Assembly (NCBI GenBank): GCA_016712175.1
Contig: JADJRQ010000003.1
Location: 1 to 64,000 of the forward strand
Direction of reading: 5' to 3'
Origin: Solirubrobacterales bacterium
GTDB lineage: Bacteria; Actinomycetota; Thermoleophilia; Solirubrobacterales; 70-9
DNA: 64,000 nt
The translations under genes were made by a program, and so were the position numbers. Positions 9,323-19,223 of the stretch are shown here, one piece after another (positions within the stretch are counted from its first letter, which is position 1; the number at the start of each line of letters is the position of its first letter). The notes beneath the pieces are model-generated. The model saw only the letters and a program-made list of their open reading frames with translations, ran no database searches and was not told where the DNA came from.

Positions 9323-11861
9323 GTCGAGTTCAATCGCATTCGAGGCGCAGCCGTACCGGGTTGAAGAAGCGCAGCGACTCGCAGCAGAATTGGGCCTGAG
9401 CCGACCCGTTGCCACGGCTCTCGTGCGCCGGGGGTATCGCACAGTCGCTGATGCCAAGGCTTTTCTTGCGGCTGATGAACGTCACGATCCGTCGGAGTTC
9501 ACCGGCATGGACGAAGCCGTCGGCGTCATCCTCGCGGCGGTCGATGCCGGGGAGAAGATCACGATCTACGGCGACTTCGACGTCGACGGCGTCGCGTCGA
9601 CATCGATCATGGTCGAACTCCTGCGTGGGCTTGGTGCCGAATGTGACTGGTTCATTCCGGACCGGATCGACGGATACGGACTGAACGACGATGCGATCCG
9701 GGCGATCGGCGCGCGCGGTACCAGGCTGGTCATCACGGTCGATTGCGGTGTGGGCTCGGTCGGCCCGGTGGCCCTCGCCCGCGAGCTCGGCATGAAGGTG
9801 GTGGTCACGGATCACCATCAGCCCGGCGCGGATCTTCCGGACTGTCCGATTCTCCACCCCGAGGTCAGCGGTTATCCGTTCAAGGAACTGTGTGGCGCTG
9901 CCGTGGCCTGGAAGCTGGCCTGCGCGATCCGCCGCGCCCGCGGACTCAATCCGTCCCTGGACGAGAAGGATCTGGATCTGGTTGGCCTGGCGACAGTTGC
10001 CGATGTGATGCCTCTGGTCGGTGAGAACCGGAGGCTGGTCCGGGAGGGTGTGGCGGTCGGTCGCCGGGCGGAGCGAATCGGCCTGCGGGCCCTGATGAAG
10101 GAATCCCGGGTGGAGCCGGCTCGTCTCACTGCGGAAGACTTTGGATTCCGGCTTGGTCCGCGCATCAATGCGGCTGGTCGTATGTACCGGGCCGACGCGG
10201 GTGTCGAACTGTTCCTGGCTGACTCTGATGAACGGGCTGACGAGATCGGCGTCGAACTCGGCCGGGCCAACCTCGACCGTCGCAAGGTCGAGCGTGAGGT
10301 GGGAACCGCCGCAGAGGCCGCAAGACGGGAACTGGACGATCCTGACGCGGCGGCTCTGGTTGTTGCCGGTGAGGACTGGCATCCCGGCGTGATTGGCATC
10401 GTCGCCGGAAGGCTCGCCCGGGAGCACGGAAGGCCGGCCGTGGTGATCGCGATCGGGGATGGGGTAGCCAGGGGTTCGGCTCGGAGTGTGCCCGGACTTG
10501 ACCTCCACCTTGCGATCTCGGAGTGCTCGGACCTCCTGGAGACCTTCGGTGGCCACAAGGCGGCAGCCGGGATCGGGATCCTGCCCGGGCGTATCGACGA
10601 ATTTCGGAGGACACTCGGCAAGGCAGTGGTCGAGCAGATCGGGACCGAGCTGCAGATGCCGAAACTCCGGATTGACGCAATCGTCGGCGGCGACGACCTC
10701 GGCCTGCCGCTGGCCGAGGAGTTCGAGCTTCTGGCTCCATTCGGCCAGGCGAACCGGTCGGTGACGCTGCTTGTGCCCGGGGCAAGAATTTGCGATGTCC
10801 GGGAGATCGGCGAAGGCAAGCACGCCCGCTTCACCTTGAATTCTGGAGGCCGCAAAGCGGCGGGGATCTGCTTCGGGCGGACGAGCTTCGGGGTCGGTGA
10901 AGATGATCCGGTCGACGTTGCCGCCGAACTCAGCGTCAATCACTGGAACGGGTCGGTTGAGCCCCAGGTCAAGCTTGATGAGGTGTTCCCGGTCGTGCAG
11001 AAAGAAGGCAGTGAGCCATTGCCCGGTTGTGAAGCTCTTGAATGGTGGGATCGCTTCGAGGTGGCCCTGGCGGATGCCGGTTCGCAGCCGGTCGGCGATT
11101 CCGCAAACAGCGCGGCTTCGGAAGGGGGATCTCGATCGAGCACCGGGACCGGTGGGCTCCCCGGTGTCCGGATCGCAGAACTCGTGTCGTCCGGGGAGAG
11201 CCTCGCCATTGGCACTGCCGATTCGATCCGGCGCTGGCGCGACCTGGGCGGTGCTGCCGGTCTGGGACGTTTCCGCGAGGATGCCGCAGTCGGCGCGATC
11301 TGGAGTGGCAGTCCGGCTTCCAGGCTTGAAGTGGTCGGGGGGCTTTCAGATGGCGGCGTCCTGGTCTTCGAATTCAGTCAGCTCGAATCAAGACCAGATC
11401 TGGTGTCTGGTTTCGACAACGTGGCGACGCTCGATTCGCCTTGCTCGCCCGGTCAGGATCAAGGTCTTGGGCTCGGCGATGGGCTGATCCACCCCCTGGC
11501 GGGGAGTTCGGAACTCGAATTCACCCGGCGTTCAGTCGCCCACCGGTTCGACCACACCGGACGGCTTCGTCAACTGTTCAAGAACTTGAAGGATGCGGAT
11601 CAGTTGCGCGGGGAACTGCTTAGAAATGTGCTTGTCGGGCCGCCGGAAGATCCACTTTCACCCGAAGGGGCGGCTACCCAGGTGCGCATCCTCGGTGAGG
11701 TCGGTCTCATTCGCACCGACGGCCGAGGCGATGCCCGGAGTCTCGGGGTCGTATCCTCAGGCAAGGTGAATCTCGACGATTCACCGACCTTTGCCGGCCA
11801 GGCGGAGCGCCAGAAGGAGCAGCTCGAATTTCTCAGACAGCCGAAAAAGTCAATGAACTGA
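9267..11861 (+). CDS. recJ: Single-stranded-DNA-specific exonuclease RecJ
   Basis: RecJ degrades single-stranded DNA 5' to 3' in recombination and mismatch repair. The DHH domain shows GDFDVDGVAST, ITVDCGVGS and VVTDHHQPGADLP, with the fourth motif in GLATVADVMPLVGENR. DHHA1 shows NAAGRMYRADAGVELFL, and EDWHPGVIGIVAGRLA plus FGGHKAAAGIGI follow. An OB-like domain (ARICDVREIGEGKHARFTL) ends around residue 530. About 330 extra C-terminal residues follow, unlike the roughly 570-residue E. coli type. The start is uncertain: TTG 9267 overlaps the previous gene by 56 bases, the conserved region begins near 9333, and the next TTG is 9390. It may have lost its start codon to an indel. Confidence 0.9.
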   Translation: MPPFTGSAHAPTTRNSKSRSSSIAFEAQPYRVEEAQRLAAELGLSRPVATALVRRGYRTVADAKAFLAADERHDPSEFTGMDEAVGVILAAVDAGEKITIYGDFDVDGVASTSIMVELLRGLGAECDWFIPDRIDGYGLNDDAIRAIGARGTRLVITVDCGVGSVGPVALARELGMKVVVTDHHQPGADLPDCPILHPEVSGYPFKELCGAAVAWKLACAIRRARGLNPSLDEKDLDLVGLATVADVMPLVGENRRLVREGVAVGRRAERIGLRALMKESRVEPARLTAEDFGFRLGPRINAAGRMYRADAGVELFLADSDERADEIGVELGRANLDRRKVEREVGTAAEAARRELDDPDAAALVVAGEDWHPGVIGIVAGRLAREHGRPAVVIAIGDGVARGSARSVPGLDLHLAISECSDLLETFGGHKAAAGIGILPGRIDEFRRTLGKAVVEQIGTELQMPKLRIDAIVGGDDLGLPLAEEFELLAPFGQANRSVTLLVPGARICDVREIGEGKHARFTLNSGGRKAAGICFGRTSFGVGEDDPVDVAAELSVNHWNGSVEPQVKLDEVFPVVQKEGSEPLPGCEALEWWDRFEVALADAGSQPVGDSANSAASEGGSRSSTGTGGLPGVRIAELVSSGESLAIGTADSIRRWRDLGGAAGLGRFREDAAVGAIWSGSPASRLEVVGGLSDGGVLVFEFSQLESRPDLVSGFDNVATLDSPCSPGQDQGLGLGDGLIHPLAGSSELEFTRRSVAHRFDHTGRLRQLFKNLKDADQLRGELLRNVLVGPPEDPLSPEGAATQVRILGEVGLIRTDGRGDARSLGVVSSGKVNLDDSPTFAGQAERQKEQLEFLRQPKKSMN

Positions 11862-11890
11862 CCGCGGGGCTCACTCCTCGCGAACGGTCC

Positions 11891-14084
11891 ATGCTCGATG
11901 ACCTGATTGCGGTCATCGACCAGTTCGAGACCCAGATCGCCGGCATCAACGGTGGCAGACAGGCCCTGATCGACCGGGCCGAGGTTGCCAGCGCCTTTGT
12001 CTTCGCCTGCCGTCACCACGCCGATCAGAAGCGCCAGTCCGGCCACGAATTCATCACCCACCCGGTCGGGGTTGCAAGAATCTGCGTCGGCATGAGCCTC
12101 GATACGGCGACGCTCTGCGCGGCGCTGCTCCACGACACGGTCGAGGACACCTCGGCCAGCCTCGCGGAGATCGACGAAGCCTTCAGCCCCGGGGTGAGCA
12201 AACTGGTCGACGGCGTCACCAAGCTCACCGAGATCACTTTCGAGAGTCGTGACGAGCGCCAGGCCGAGAACTACCGCAAGATGATGGTCGCGATGGCCAA
12301 GGACGTGCGGGTCATCCTGATCAAGCTGGCCGACCGCCTGCACAACATGCGGACCCTGAATTCCCTGCCCAAGCAGAAGCAGATCGCGAAGTCACGGGAG
12401 ACGCTTGAGATCTACGCACCGCTGGCGCACCGCTTGGGCATCCACGCGATCAAGTGGGAACTGGAGGACCTCGCTTTCGCCACCCTCCATCCCCGCAAGT
12501 ACTCGGAGATCAAGCACCTGGTCGCCCAGCAGCGGGCCGAGCGCGATACCTATGTCGATGAGGCCGGCGGTTTCCTCTCCGAAGAGCTGAAGAAGGTGGG
12601 GATTGACGCCGAGATTGCCGGACGCGCCAAGCACTTCTATTCGATCTACACAAAGATGACCAAGAAGGGCCGGGAGTTCAACGAGATCTTCGACCTCACC
12701 GCCATGCGCGTGATCGTCGGCTCGGTCAAGGACTGCTACGGAGCGATCGGCGTGATCCACTCGCTCTGGAAGCCCCCTGCCCGGGCGCTTCAAGGACTAC
12801 GTCGCCATGCCCAAAGCGAACATGTACCAGGCGCTCCACACGACGGTGATCGGTCCGGAAGGCAAGCCGCTCGAGATCCAGATCCGCACGGAAGAGATGC
12901 ACCGCCTGGCTGAATACGGCATCGCCGCCCACGTGTCCTACAAGGAGGGGGCCGGCCCGGATTCATCCAAGGAGAAAATGACCTGGCTGCGGCAGCTGGT
13001 TGAGTCCGAGTCCGAGCAGAACCCGGCGGAGTTCCTCGAGTCGCTCAAGAAGGACCTGTTCGAGGACGAGGTTTTCGTCTTCACGCCGAAAGGCGAGGTG
13101 ATGAACCTCTCATCCGGCGCAACACCGGTCGATTTCGCCTATTCGATCCACACCGACGTCGGCCACCGCTGTGTCGGCGCGAAGGTGAATGGCAAGATCG
13201 TTCCGCTCCACTACGCGCTCAAGTCGGGCGACATCGTCGAAGTGATGACCGCCAAGCAGGAGCGAGGACCCTCTCGCGACTGGATCAAGGTCGTGCGGAC
13301 GAGCCGTGCCCGCAACAAGATCCGTGCCTGGTTCCGTGAGGAACGCCGCGAAGACGCCGAGCGTGACGGACGTGACGCCCTGGCCAAAGCGCTGCGCAAG
13401 CGGGACCTGCCGCCGCAGAAGTTCTCCGGCTCGCCGATGCTGGCCGACGTGATGCGGGAGATGGGCTTTCGCAAGGCGGACGATTTCTACATCGCGCTGG
13501 GCAACGGGAAGATCTCTGCCAAGACCACCGCGAACAAGCTGATCCAGCGACTGCGTGCCGGCGAGATGCTCGAGCCCGAGCCCGTCGAAGACATCACCAA
13601 GGGCCGCAACAAGAAGCGGATCCGCGAAGCCTCGGAATTCGGGATCTCGGTCGAGGGCGTGGAGAACGTCGCCCTGCGGCTGGCCAGGTGCTGTCGCCCG
13701 GTGCCCGGAGACGACATCCTCGGCTACGTCTCCCTGGGTCGCGGAATCACCATTCACCGGACGGACTGCAGTAACGTCGGCGATCTCGGCAACTCACCCG
13801 AACGAATGGTCAACGTCAGCTGGGAAGGCGAAAACGAAGCGACCTTCCGGGTCGAGATCCAGGTCGACGCCTACGATCGCACTCGCCTGCTGGAAGACCT
13901 CTCGAGAACTTTCGCCGAAGCCGGTGTCAACATCATCTCGGCCGAGTGCTCGACAAATCCGCCAATGGTCAAGAACCGCTTCGTGGTCGAAGTGGGGGAC
14001 ACAGGCCAGTTGAAACAGAGCATCGGCAGGGTGAGGCACGTCGAGTCAGTCTTCGACGCGTACAGAGTAACCCCCGGCGAGTAG
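11891..14084 (+). CDS. relA: (p)ppGpp synthetase/hydrolase RelA/SpoT (frameshifted in this sequence)
   Basis: Bifunctional Rsh enzyme that makes and degrades the stringent-response alarmone. HD hydrolase: HHADQKRQSGHEFITHP and ALLHDTVEDTSA. Synthetase: GRAKHFYSIYTKM and FNEIFDLTAMRVIV. Then the frame breaks in a C run at 12773-12777 (one extra C): the first frame runs on to 12913, and the correct protein resumes as RFKDYVAMPKANMYQALHTTV to 14084. TGS (VFTPKGEVMNLSSGATPVDFA), a zinc-finger/RIS region (RCCRPVPGD) and C-terminal ACT follow. Restored length is about 730 residues, normal for Rsh. Synthetic Rsh genes are rarely lost, so a sequencing error is favoured. It lies 29 bases after recJ. 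Confidence 0.9.
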
Positions 14085-14184
14085 CCGCGCTCGGGGTCCA
14101 GATCATGGTCTTTTGGTCATCTATTTCATGACTTATTGCACTTGATCAGCCTCATGTGAGCTGATTCCGTGAAGTCTCAAAGCC

Positions 14185-15107
14185 GTGGTCGGCCGACGAG
14201 AGCAACAGCAGAGCATCCGACAGGTGGCTTCAAGCCAGGCAGGTGTGGTTTCACGAAGCCAGTTGCTGAACATGGGGATCGGCCGGGGAATGGTCAACAA
14301 CTGGATCGACACAGGGCGCCTGGTCATGGTTTTCCCCGGTGCCTATGTCCTCGGGCGAGCCGCTGACCGATACGAGTCCATCTGGATGGCTTCAGTCCTG
14401 GCCGCCGGCTCAGGGGCGGTTCTTTCCGGGCGAAGTGCGGCTGCCCTGCGTGGCTTGACCAGACCTGGAAGTCGAATCGAAGTTCTGCGTCCTCAGGGGA
14501 GGCGCCGGTTTGTCAGAGGCGTAGGCCCTCATCGCCGGCTTCTCCTTTCGGTCAGGAGAAGCCCGCTGACGTACGGCGACGTTATCCGCCACGGACTCAT
14601 ACCCACCCTTTCAGTGCCCCGGCTCTTGATTGACCTGGCGGGCTCTCAGAGCAAGGTGGAGCTTCGCCGGCTGTTCATTGAGGCTGGGCGGCAGTGGTCC
14701 TCACCTCGGACTGCGTTGCGCAGACTGAACTACGGAGTCGATCGTTCAAAGGGCGAGGAGAGCTGGTCAAGCTACTTCAGGTCTGGTCGCCCGACACCGG
14801 CAGGATCAGATCGGTCCTTGAGGGTGAATTCCTCATGCTTTGCGGCAAACATGGGATTCCAGCACCCAGGACGAACCAGCGGGTGGGCGGTTACGAGGTC
14901 GACTGCCTGTGGCCCGGTTCGAAACTGATCGTTGAACTCGATGGCCGCCGCTTTCACGACGATGGATTCGCGATTCCGGCAGACCGGGCCAAGGAGAAGG
15001 CTCTTGAAAGTCGAGGATTCACCGTTCTCCGGTTCACCAATTGGGCAGTCACCAAGCAGGCTTCAGAGGTTGCGAAAGCGGTGAAGGCTGAACTCGAAGC
15101 GGCCTAG
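14185..15107 (+). CDS. AbiEi-like antitoxin-domain / DUF559 protein (frameshifted)
   Basis: The restored protein is about 307 residues. The N-terminal part (QVASSQAGVVSRSQLLNMGIGRGMV, then GRLVMVFPGAYVLG) matches the winged-helix AbiEi-type antitoxin N-terminal domain. The C-terminal part (TNQRVGGYEVDCLWPGSKLIVELDG, then RAKEKALESRGFTVLRFT) matches DUF559, a very-short-patch-repair-like endonuclease fold with conserved E, D and ELDG residues. The frame changes around the GGG at 14751-14753; one missing G restores a single reading frame. Such proteins are abundant in Thermoleophilia genomes without an AbiEii partner, and none is seen here. The function is unknown; DNA binding or cleavage is inference. 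Convergent with the next gene, stops overlapping. Confidence 0.75.
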
Positions 15108-15403
15108 AAGTGGTCTTCTACTGACTTGACCTTGGATTCCAGGGTCTGTTGCTTGTCGGTTCTTTCGTCCAGTTTCAGCACCGTGTAGACCCCGGGGATC
15201 CCGGATTCGTACGGCAACGCGTGGAGTTCGGCGGCGAGGGCGAAGATGTCCTCGGTCGTTCCCTCCAGCGATGTGCCCATTGCGTGCATCTCGAACCGGA
15301 CCTTGTCCTGGGCGTCGAGGAGGCGCCTGAGTTCGGCCAGGAGGTCACTGACACTCGCTCCTTCGCGCCCGATCGGCAACACGGTGATGTCTGCGGTGGC
15401 CAT
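15104..15403 (-). CDS. Thiamine-binding (MTH1187/YqgV) family protein
   Basis: 99 residues with start ATG at 15403. The pattern ADITVLPIGREGASVSDLLAEL, FEMHAMGTSLEGTTEDIFAL and PGVYTVLKLDERTDKQ fits the MTH1187/YqgV/YkoF-type ferredoxin-like fold, in which the small dimeric proteins bind thiamine or similar ligands. An upstream in-frame ATG (15436) is possible but would add a low-complexity stretch. The ending overlaps that of the DUF559 gene on the opposite strand. No thiamine transporter is near, so the physiological role is uncertain. Confidence 0.8.
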   Translation of the reverse strand: MATADITVLPIGREGASVSDLLAELRRLLDAQDKVRFEMHAMGTSLEGTTEDIFALAAELHALPYESGIPGVYTVLKLDERTDKQQTLESKVKSVEDHF

Positions 15404-15442
15404 GGCTCCATGGTAACTCCGGCGGCCGCCCGGCACCGAACC

Positions 15443-16393
15443 TCAGGCGATGATCGTCAGGGCTTCGGGGGCGGCTTTGAGGGTGATTTCTTCGAACTTG
15501 CCGATGTAGTCACCATCGACCTGAACCGGAAACTCCCGGATCGTGCCGGATTCGTCGGTCGAAACGGAACGGACCGTGGCTTCCATCAGGTGCTCGAAAG
15601 TCTCCACCTGCCGGTGCTTCGTCGCGGACAGCTTGGCGGAGAGCAGACGGGGCACGATGCTCATCACGTCGAGCTGGTTCGCACGCTTCAGCAGGACCAT
15701 CCCGAGCGAACCATCGTCGATCTCGCAGTTCTCGCAGACGTGGATCGGCTGCTTTGCAAAATAGGTGAATGGATCGGAGTTCTGGGTGAGAGCGGTGACG
15801 CCCTGGTGGACGACCCCGTCAACTGTGACTTCGAGCTGGACCGGGTTGCGCATGTACTGCCGCAGATATCCGTTAATCGCGTGCCAAGAGTAGAAATACG
15901 GACCGGCTTTCGACTTCAGGCGAGGGTTGGCGTCCACTTTCTCGACCACGGTCGCGTCGATGCCGGCGCCGCAGGAGAAGACGAAATAACGGTCGTTGAT
16001 CAGACCGAGGTCGATCTTTCGAGGCTGGAAGTCATCGGCCAGCGAGAGCAGGTGCTCGGTCGCGTCGACCACGTCGTTCGGGATTCCGAGGGTCCGGCAG
16101 ACGACGTTGGTGTTGCCTCCCGGAAGGAAGGTGACCGGGATGTCGGTACCGGCGAGGCCATTTACTACCTCGTTCACGGTGCCGTCGCCCCCGAACGCCA
16201 CGACCAGGTCGTAACCGCCGTCACGGGCGTCACGACCGATTTCGATTGCGTGCTCGGCACGGTCGGTCGCTTCAACTTCGACCTCGAACCTTCCCTGAAG
16301 GGCATAGATCACGAGGTTCTTCAGGCGATCGGAGACCGTGGTCGCGTACGGGTTGACGATGACCAGCAGGCGGCGTTTGCCGTTGCCGTTCAC
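15443..16393 (-). CDS. Diacylglycerol/lipid kinase family protein
   Basis: 316 residues. The N-terminal DAGK catalytic domain shows LLVIVNPYATTVSDR, VVAFGGDGTVNEVVNGLAG (the GGDGT nucleotide-binding loop) and TFLPGGNTNVVCRTLGI. A beta-sandwich second domain follows (KIDLGLINDRYFVFSCGAGIDATVVEKV). The family includes DgkB, YegS and the ceramide/sphingosine kinases; members phosphorylate lipid hydroxyls. The substrate is not readable from sequence. It overlaps the MBL-fold gene by four bases, so these two are co-translated. Confidence 0.88.
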   Translation of the reverse strand: MNGNGKRRLLVIVNPYATTVSDRLKNLVIYALQGRFEVEVEATDRAEHAIEIGRDARDGGYDLVVAFGGDGTVNEVVNGLAGTDIPVTFLPGGNTNVVCRTLGIPNDVVDATEHLLSLADDFQPRKIDLGLINDRYFVFSCGAGIDATVVEKVDANPRLKSKAGPYFYSWHAINGYLRQYMRNPVQLEVTVDGVVHQGVTALTQNSDPFTYFAKQPIHVCENCEIDDGSLGMVLLKRANQLDVMSIVPRLLSAKLSATKHRQVETFEHLMEATVRSVSTDESGTIREFPVQVDGDYIGKFEEITLKAAPEALTIIA

Positions 16394-17409
16394 GATGCCA
16401 CCTCGAAGCGGTCGAACTCGCCGTCATTCGAAACGGTGACCCGGCCCTCTTCGACCAGGATGTCGAGGTGGCCGATCACTTCGGAAAGGGTGAGGAATGC
16501 CTGGGTCAGGGCGATGTTGCCCCAGATCGCTTCGGAGATCTCATGGGCCTTGCTGTGGCCTGCGCCGACGAGGTCGAAGATCTTCCCGGTCCGGCGGTCC
16601 TGCGACTCGATCCGCTTGTCAATCAAGTTGGCATGCTCGGTGATCGGCAGTCCGTGGCCCGAGAGCATCAGTTCGACCGGATCCGCTTTGGTCAGCGCCA
16701 GCGACTTCCGGTAGTCGAGAAGGGCACGCGTCCGGTCACCTTCGCCGACCAGCGGTTTCGAGATCAGTGGATTGGAGGAGATGTGAGAGAGGAGATGATC
16801 GCCGCCGAACATCAGTCTGCGATCGGCATCCCAAAAAAGCGTGTCGGACGGGCTGTGGCCGGGCCGCAGGAAAACTTCGTAGTCGCGAGAACCCATTCGG
16901 ATTTTGCTGCCCGCGGCCACTGGTTTCGTGACGGTCGCGGGGCTGCCCCAGTCTCGGAAGCTGGCGGTCACCTCCTTCAGGGCGCTGGCGATCTCCCTGG
17001 GCACACCGTTGCGGACCATCAGGTCGACGGCCAGGTCGTCATCACGTTCCGAACCGAAAGTGAAGGAGGCCAGCCGCTCAACCGAGATGTCGATCGCGGC
17101 GACTTCGGCACCGGAGCGCTCCGCCACAGTTCCGATCAGGCCGATGTGGTCGATGTGCTGATGGGTTGCGACTACCAGCTCGATGTCTTCGAGTTTGTGA
17201 CCGGTCGCCTCGATTCCCGATTCGAGGCTATCCAGGGACTTTTCTGATTTGGGTCCGGCGTCGATCAGGGTGAGCGGGTCGCCTTCGAGCAGGTAGCAGT
17301 TGACCCGGCCGACGGCGAACGGGGTTGGCACAGCAACCAGATGAACGCCCCAGGCTGCCGCTTTCGCGAGTGCGGCCTCGGACTCGGGTGTCGCCTCGGG
17401 CTCACTCAT
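16390..17409 (-). CDS. MBL-fold metallo-hydrolase
   Basis: 339 residues from the ATG at 17409, which overlaps the HIT gene stop by eight bases; an upstream ATG at 17427 is less likely. The zinc-binding HxHxDH motif is present as THQHIDHIGLIG, with a further His in FLRPGHSPSDTLFWD and Asp in MFGGDHLL. The C-terminal domain ends in a winged-helix-like part (EVIGHLDILVEEGRVTV), as in the LACTB2/flavin-free hydroxyacylglutathione hydrolase-like group. Possible substrates include thioesters or lactones; not determinable. It lies in an operon with the HIT protein and the lipid kinase. Confidence 0.85.
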   Translation of the reverse strand: MSEPEATPESEAALAKAAAWGVHLVAVPTPFAVGRVNCYLLEGDPLTLIDAGPKSEKSLDSLESGIEATGHKLEDIELVVATHQHIDHIGLIGTVAERSGAEVAAIDISVERLASFTFGSERDDDLAVDLMVRNGVPREIASALKEVTASFRDWGSPATVTKPVAAGSKIRMGSRDYEVFLRPGHSPSDTLFWDADRRLMFGGDHLLSHISSNPLISKPLVGEGDRTRALLDYRKSLALTKADPVELMLSGHGLPITEHANLIDKRIESQDRRTGKIFDLVGAGHSKAHEISEAIWGNIALTQAFLTLSEVIGHLDILVEEGRVTVSNDGEFDRFEVAS

Positions 17410-17911
17410 CGCTGTCATCCGGCCCAAAGGCTGCCTTCAGCGCCTTGTAGCTGTCTTCAAGCGACTGCGGCATGACGCGATGGTCAGCGATCACCGGCAT
17501 GAAGTTCGTATCGCCGCTCCAGCGAGGCACCACATGCATGTGGATGTGGTGTTCTACCCCGGCGCCGGCGGCCTTGCCCTGGTTGAAGCCGACATTGAAG
17601 CCCTGCGGCCGATAGACGTCTTCCAGCCGGTTCATCGCAACCTTGGCGAGAGCGAGCATCTCGCTGGTGGTCTCGGCAGGGATTTCCTGGATTCGCCCGA
17701 CGTGCTCGTAAGGCGAGACCATCAGGTGGCCGTTGGTGTACGGGTAGAGATTGAGAATCACGAAGCAGGTCTCACCACGGTGAACGATCAGCGCGGTTTC
17801 GTCGTCATCGAGTGCCGGCTTTGCACAGAAAATGCACTGGTCTTCGTTGTCTTTGTCGGCGTCCTTGACATAACGAAGCCGCCAGGGTGCCCAGATCCGG
17901 TTCTCACTCAT
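17402..17911 (-). CDS. HIT family protein (AP4A phosphorylase-like)
   Basis: 169 residues. The histidine-triad active site is HHIHMHVVPRW (HxHxH). A CxxC near the N-terminus (QCIFCAKPA) is one half of the zinc site seen in the Mycobacterium Rv2613c-like AP4A phosphorylase/HIT group, which also starts with IWAPWRLRYVK. These enzymes split dinucleoside polyphosphates or nucleotide adducts. Its stop overlaps the MBL gene start, and corA lies 12 bases upstream, indicating a single minus-strand transcript. Confidence 0.9.
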   Translation of the reverse strand: MSENRIWAPWRLRYVKDADKDNEDQCIFCAKPALDDDETALIVHRGETCFVILNLYPYTNGHLMVSPYEHVGRIQEIPAETTSEMLALAKVAMNRLEDVYRPQGFNVGFNQGKAAGAGVEHHIHMHVVPRWSGDTNFMPVIADHRVMPQSLEDSYKALKAAFGPDDSDE

Positions 17912-17923
17912 CGGAGACGCAGG

Positions 17924-18940
17924 CTATAGCCAGCGACGCTTGCGGAAGTAGCCGACCATCGCGACCAGGATGACCAGCATCACGCCGACGATCACGTAGA
18001 AGTGCACGTCGGAGGAGCCGGAGGGGTCGCCACCGCCCGGCAGACCGACGTTCATGCCGAAGATCGACGCGATCAGGGTGAGGGGGAGGACGATCACGCT
18101 GATTGCGGTGAGCACCCGAAGGACATCGTTCACGCGGTGGCTGAGGAAGGATTCGTTGGTCTCCTCGAGGCCGACGACGACCTCCTTGTAGTTCTCGAGC
18201 ATGTCCCAGATCCGCTCGTGTGCGTCGACGATGTCGTCGAAGTAGATCTCGAGATCGAGGTCGCTTGCCAGGTACCTCGATTTGACCTTCTCCAGGTCGC
18301 GCAGCACCGGCCGCTGCGGGCGGATGACCTTGCGGAAGTTGATGATCTCCTGCTTGGTGTTCGAGATGTCGCGAACCACGTCCTCCGAGTGGCCCTCGAA
18401 GATTTCCTCCTCCAGCGCGTCGAGCTTGTTGCCGATCTTTCGCAGCATCGGGAAGCAGTAGTCGAAGCTGTCGTCAACCAGGCGGTACATCAGGTATCCG
18501 GAGCCCCTCGAGAAGAGTTTCTCGCGCAGCTTCTCATCGTCCTGGCACCGTGAGAACAGGTATTCGACCGGAGGAACGGGCTGGTTCGGCAGGGTGACCA
18601 CGAAATCCGGGCCGACGAAGAGGTCGATCTCACCGGCGCCGAGACGGCCGGCCTTGCGATCAAAAACGGGCACGTGGAGGATCAGGAACAGGTAGTCCGG
18701 GTACTCGTCGATCTTCGGGCGCTGGTTGCTCGAGAGCACGTCTTCAATGTCGAGGGGGTGAAAGTCGAAGTGCTCTTCCAGCCAGGCACGTTCGGCACCG
18801 CCAGGGTGCTCGACATTGAACCAGCGGAGACCTTCCGCCTCGACTACCTCGACCTGAGGCTTGGTCGGTTCGGGTACTACCTGAGCGCCAGGTGAACCCT
18901 GGGGTTCACGAGGCCGTCGGAGACGAGGGAGGTTCGGCAT
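17924..18940 (-). CDS. corA: CorA-family magnesium/cobalt transporter
   Basis: 338 residues. The C-terminal pair of transmembrane helices surrounds the selectivity motif GMN (IFGMNVGLPGG), and a basic end (FRKRRWL) is typical of the cytoplasmic tail that stabilises CorA. The N-terminal part is the soluble funnel with long coiled helices (LDALEEEIFEGHSEDVVRDI). The length is normal for the family. The first about 30 residues (PRLRRPREPQGSPGAQ) are Pro/Arg-rich and could be outside the true start. It is divergent from the riboswitch operon; the shared region 18941-19095 must hold both promoters, but no clear -10/-35 pair is convincing. Confidence 0.9.
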   Translation of the reverse strand: MPNLPRLRRPREPQGSPGAQVVPEPTKPQVEVVEAEGLRWFNVEHPGGAERAWLEEHFDFHPLDIEDVLSSNQRPKIDEYPDYLFLILHVPVFDRKAGRLGAGEIDLFVGPDFVVTLPNQPVPPVEYLFSRCQDDEKLREKLFSRGSGYLMYRLVDDSFDYCFPMLRKIGNKLDALEEEIFEGHSEDVVRDISNTKQEIINFRKVIRPQRPVLRDLEKVKSRYLASDLDLEIYFDDIVDAHERIWDMLENYKEVVVGLEETNESFLSHRVNDVLRVLTAISVIVLPLTLIASIFGMNVGLPGGGDPSGSSDVHFYVIVGVMLVILVAMVGYFRKRRWL

Positions 18941-19095
18941 CGCCGCCTCCAGACGTGGTATCTCGCTTCACAGGCATGGCCCGAAGGTTATGTGACTTTG
19001 CCTTGCCGTGGTGTGAGTGGCGGCAGGGGGGCCTATTCTTGCGTCAAGAGGCAGAGATACCGGGCCGTTTTGCTACGGTATCCGCAACATAAGCG

Positions 19096-19206
19096 CCACA
19101 TCTAGAGGGGTGGAGGGACTTGGCCCAATGAAACCCCGGCAACCACATCAGACGAAAGTCAGTTGAAGGTGCCAAATCCAGCGACTCGTTGAGTCGGGAG
19201 ATGTGG
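19096..19206 (+). ncRNA. SAM-I (S-box) riboswitch aptamer
   Basis: P1 closes perfectly: CCACATCT (19096-19103) with AGATGTGG (19199-19206). Inside are the S-box signature elements AGAGGGGTGGAGGGACTTGG, CCCAATGAAACCCCGGCAACC and AAGGTGCCAAATCCAGC, followed by the P4 hairpin GACTC/GAGTC (19182-19195). This is the class I S-adenosylmethionine riboswitch. It is followed by an intrinsic terminator (19224-19250), so SAM binding should free the terminator hairpin and turn off the downstream thrC-like operon. Seen directly: the consensus blocks and P1; known from the family: SAM binding; inferred: the OFF switch. Confidence 0.95.
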
Positions 19207-19223
19207 GGAGAAGTCCGATCGGA

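Noticed and set aside
9330..10943. A 537-codon minus-strand frame opposite recJ
   Set aside because: The RecJ catalytic motifs are on the plus strand; the antisense product is Arg/Asp-rich and family-less.
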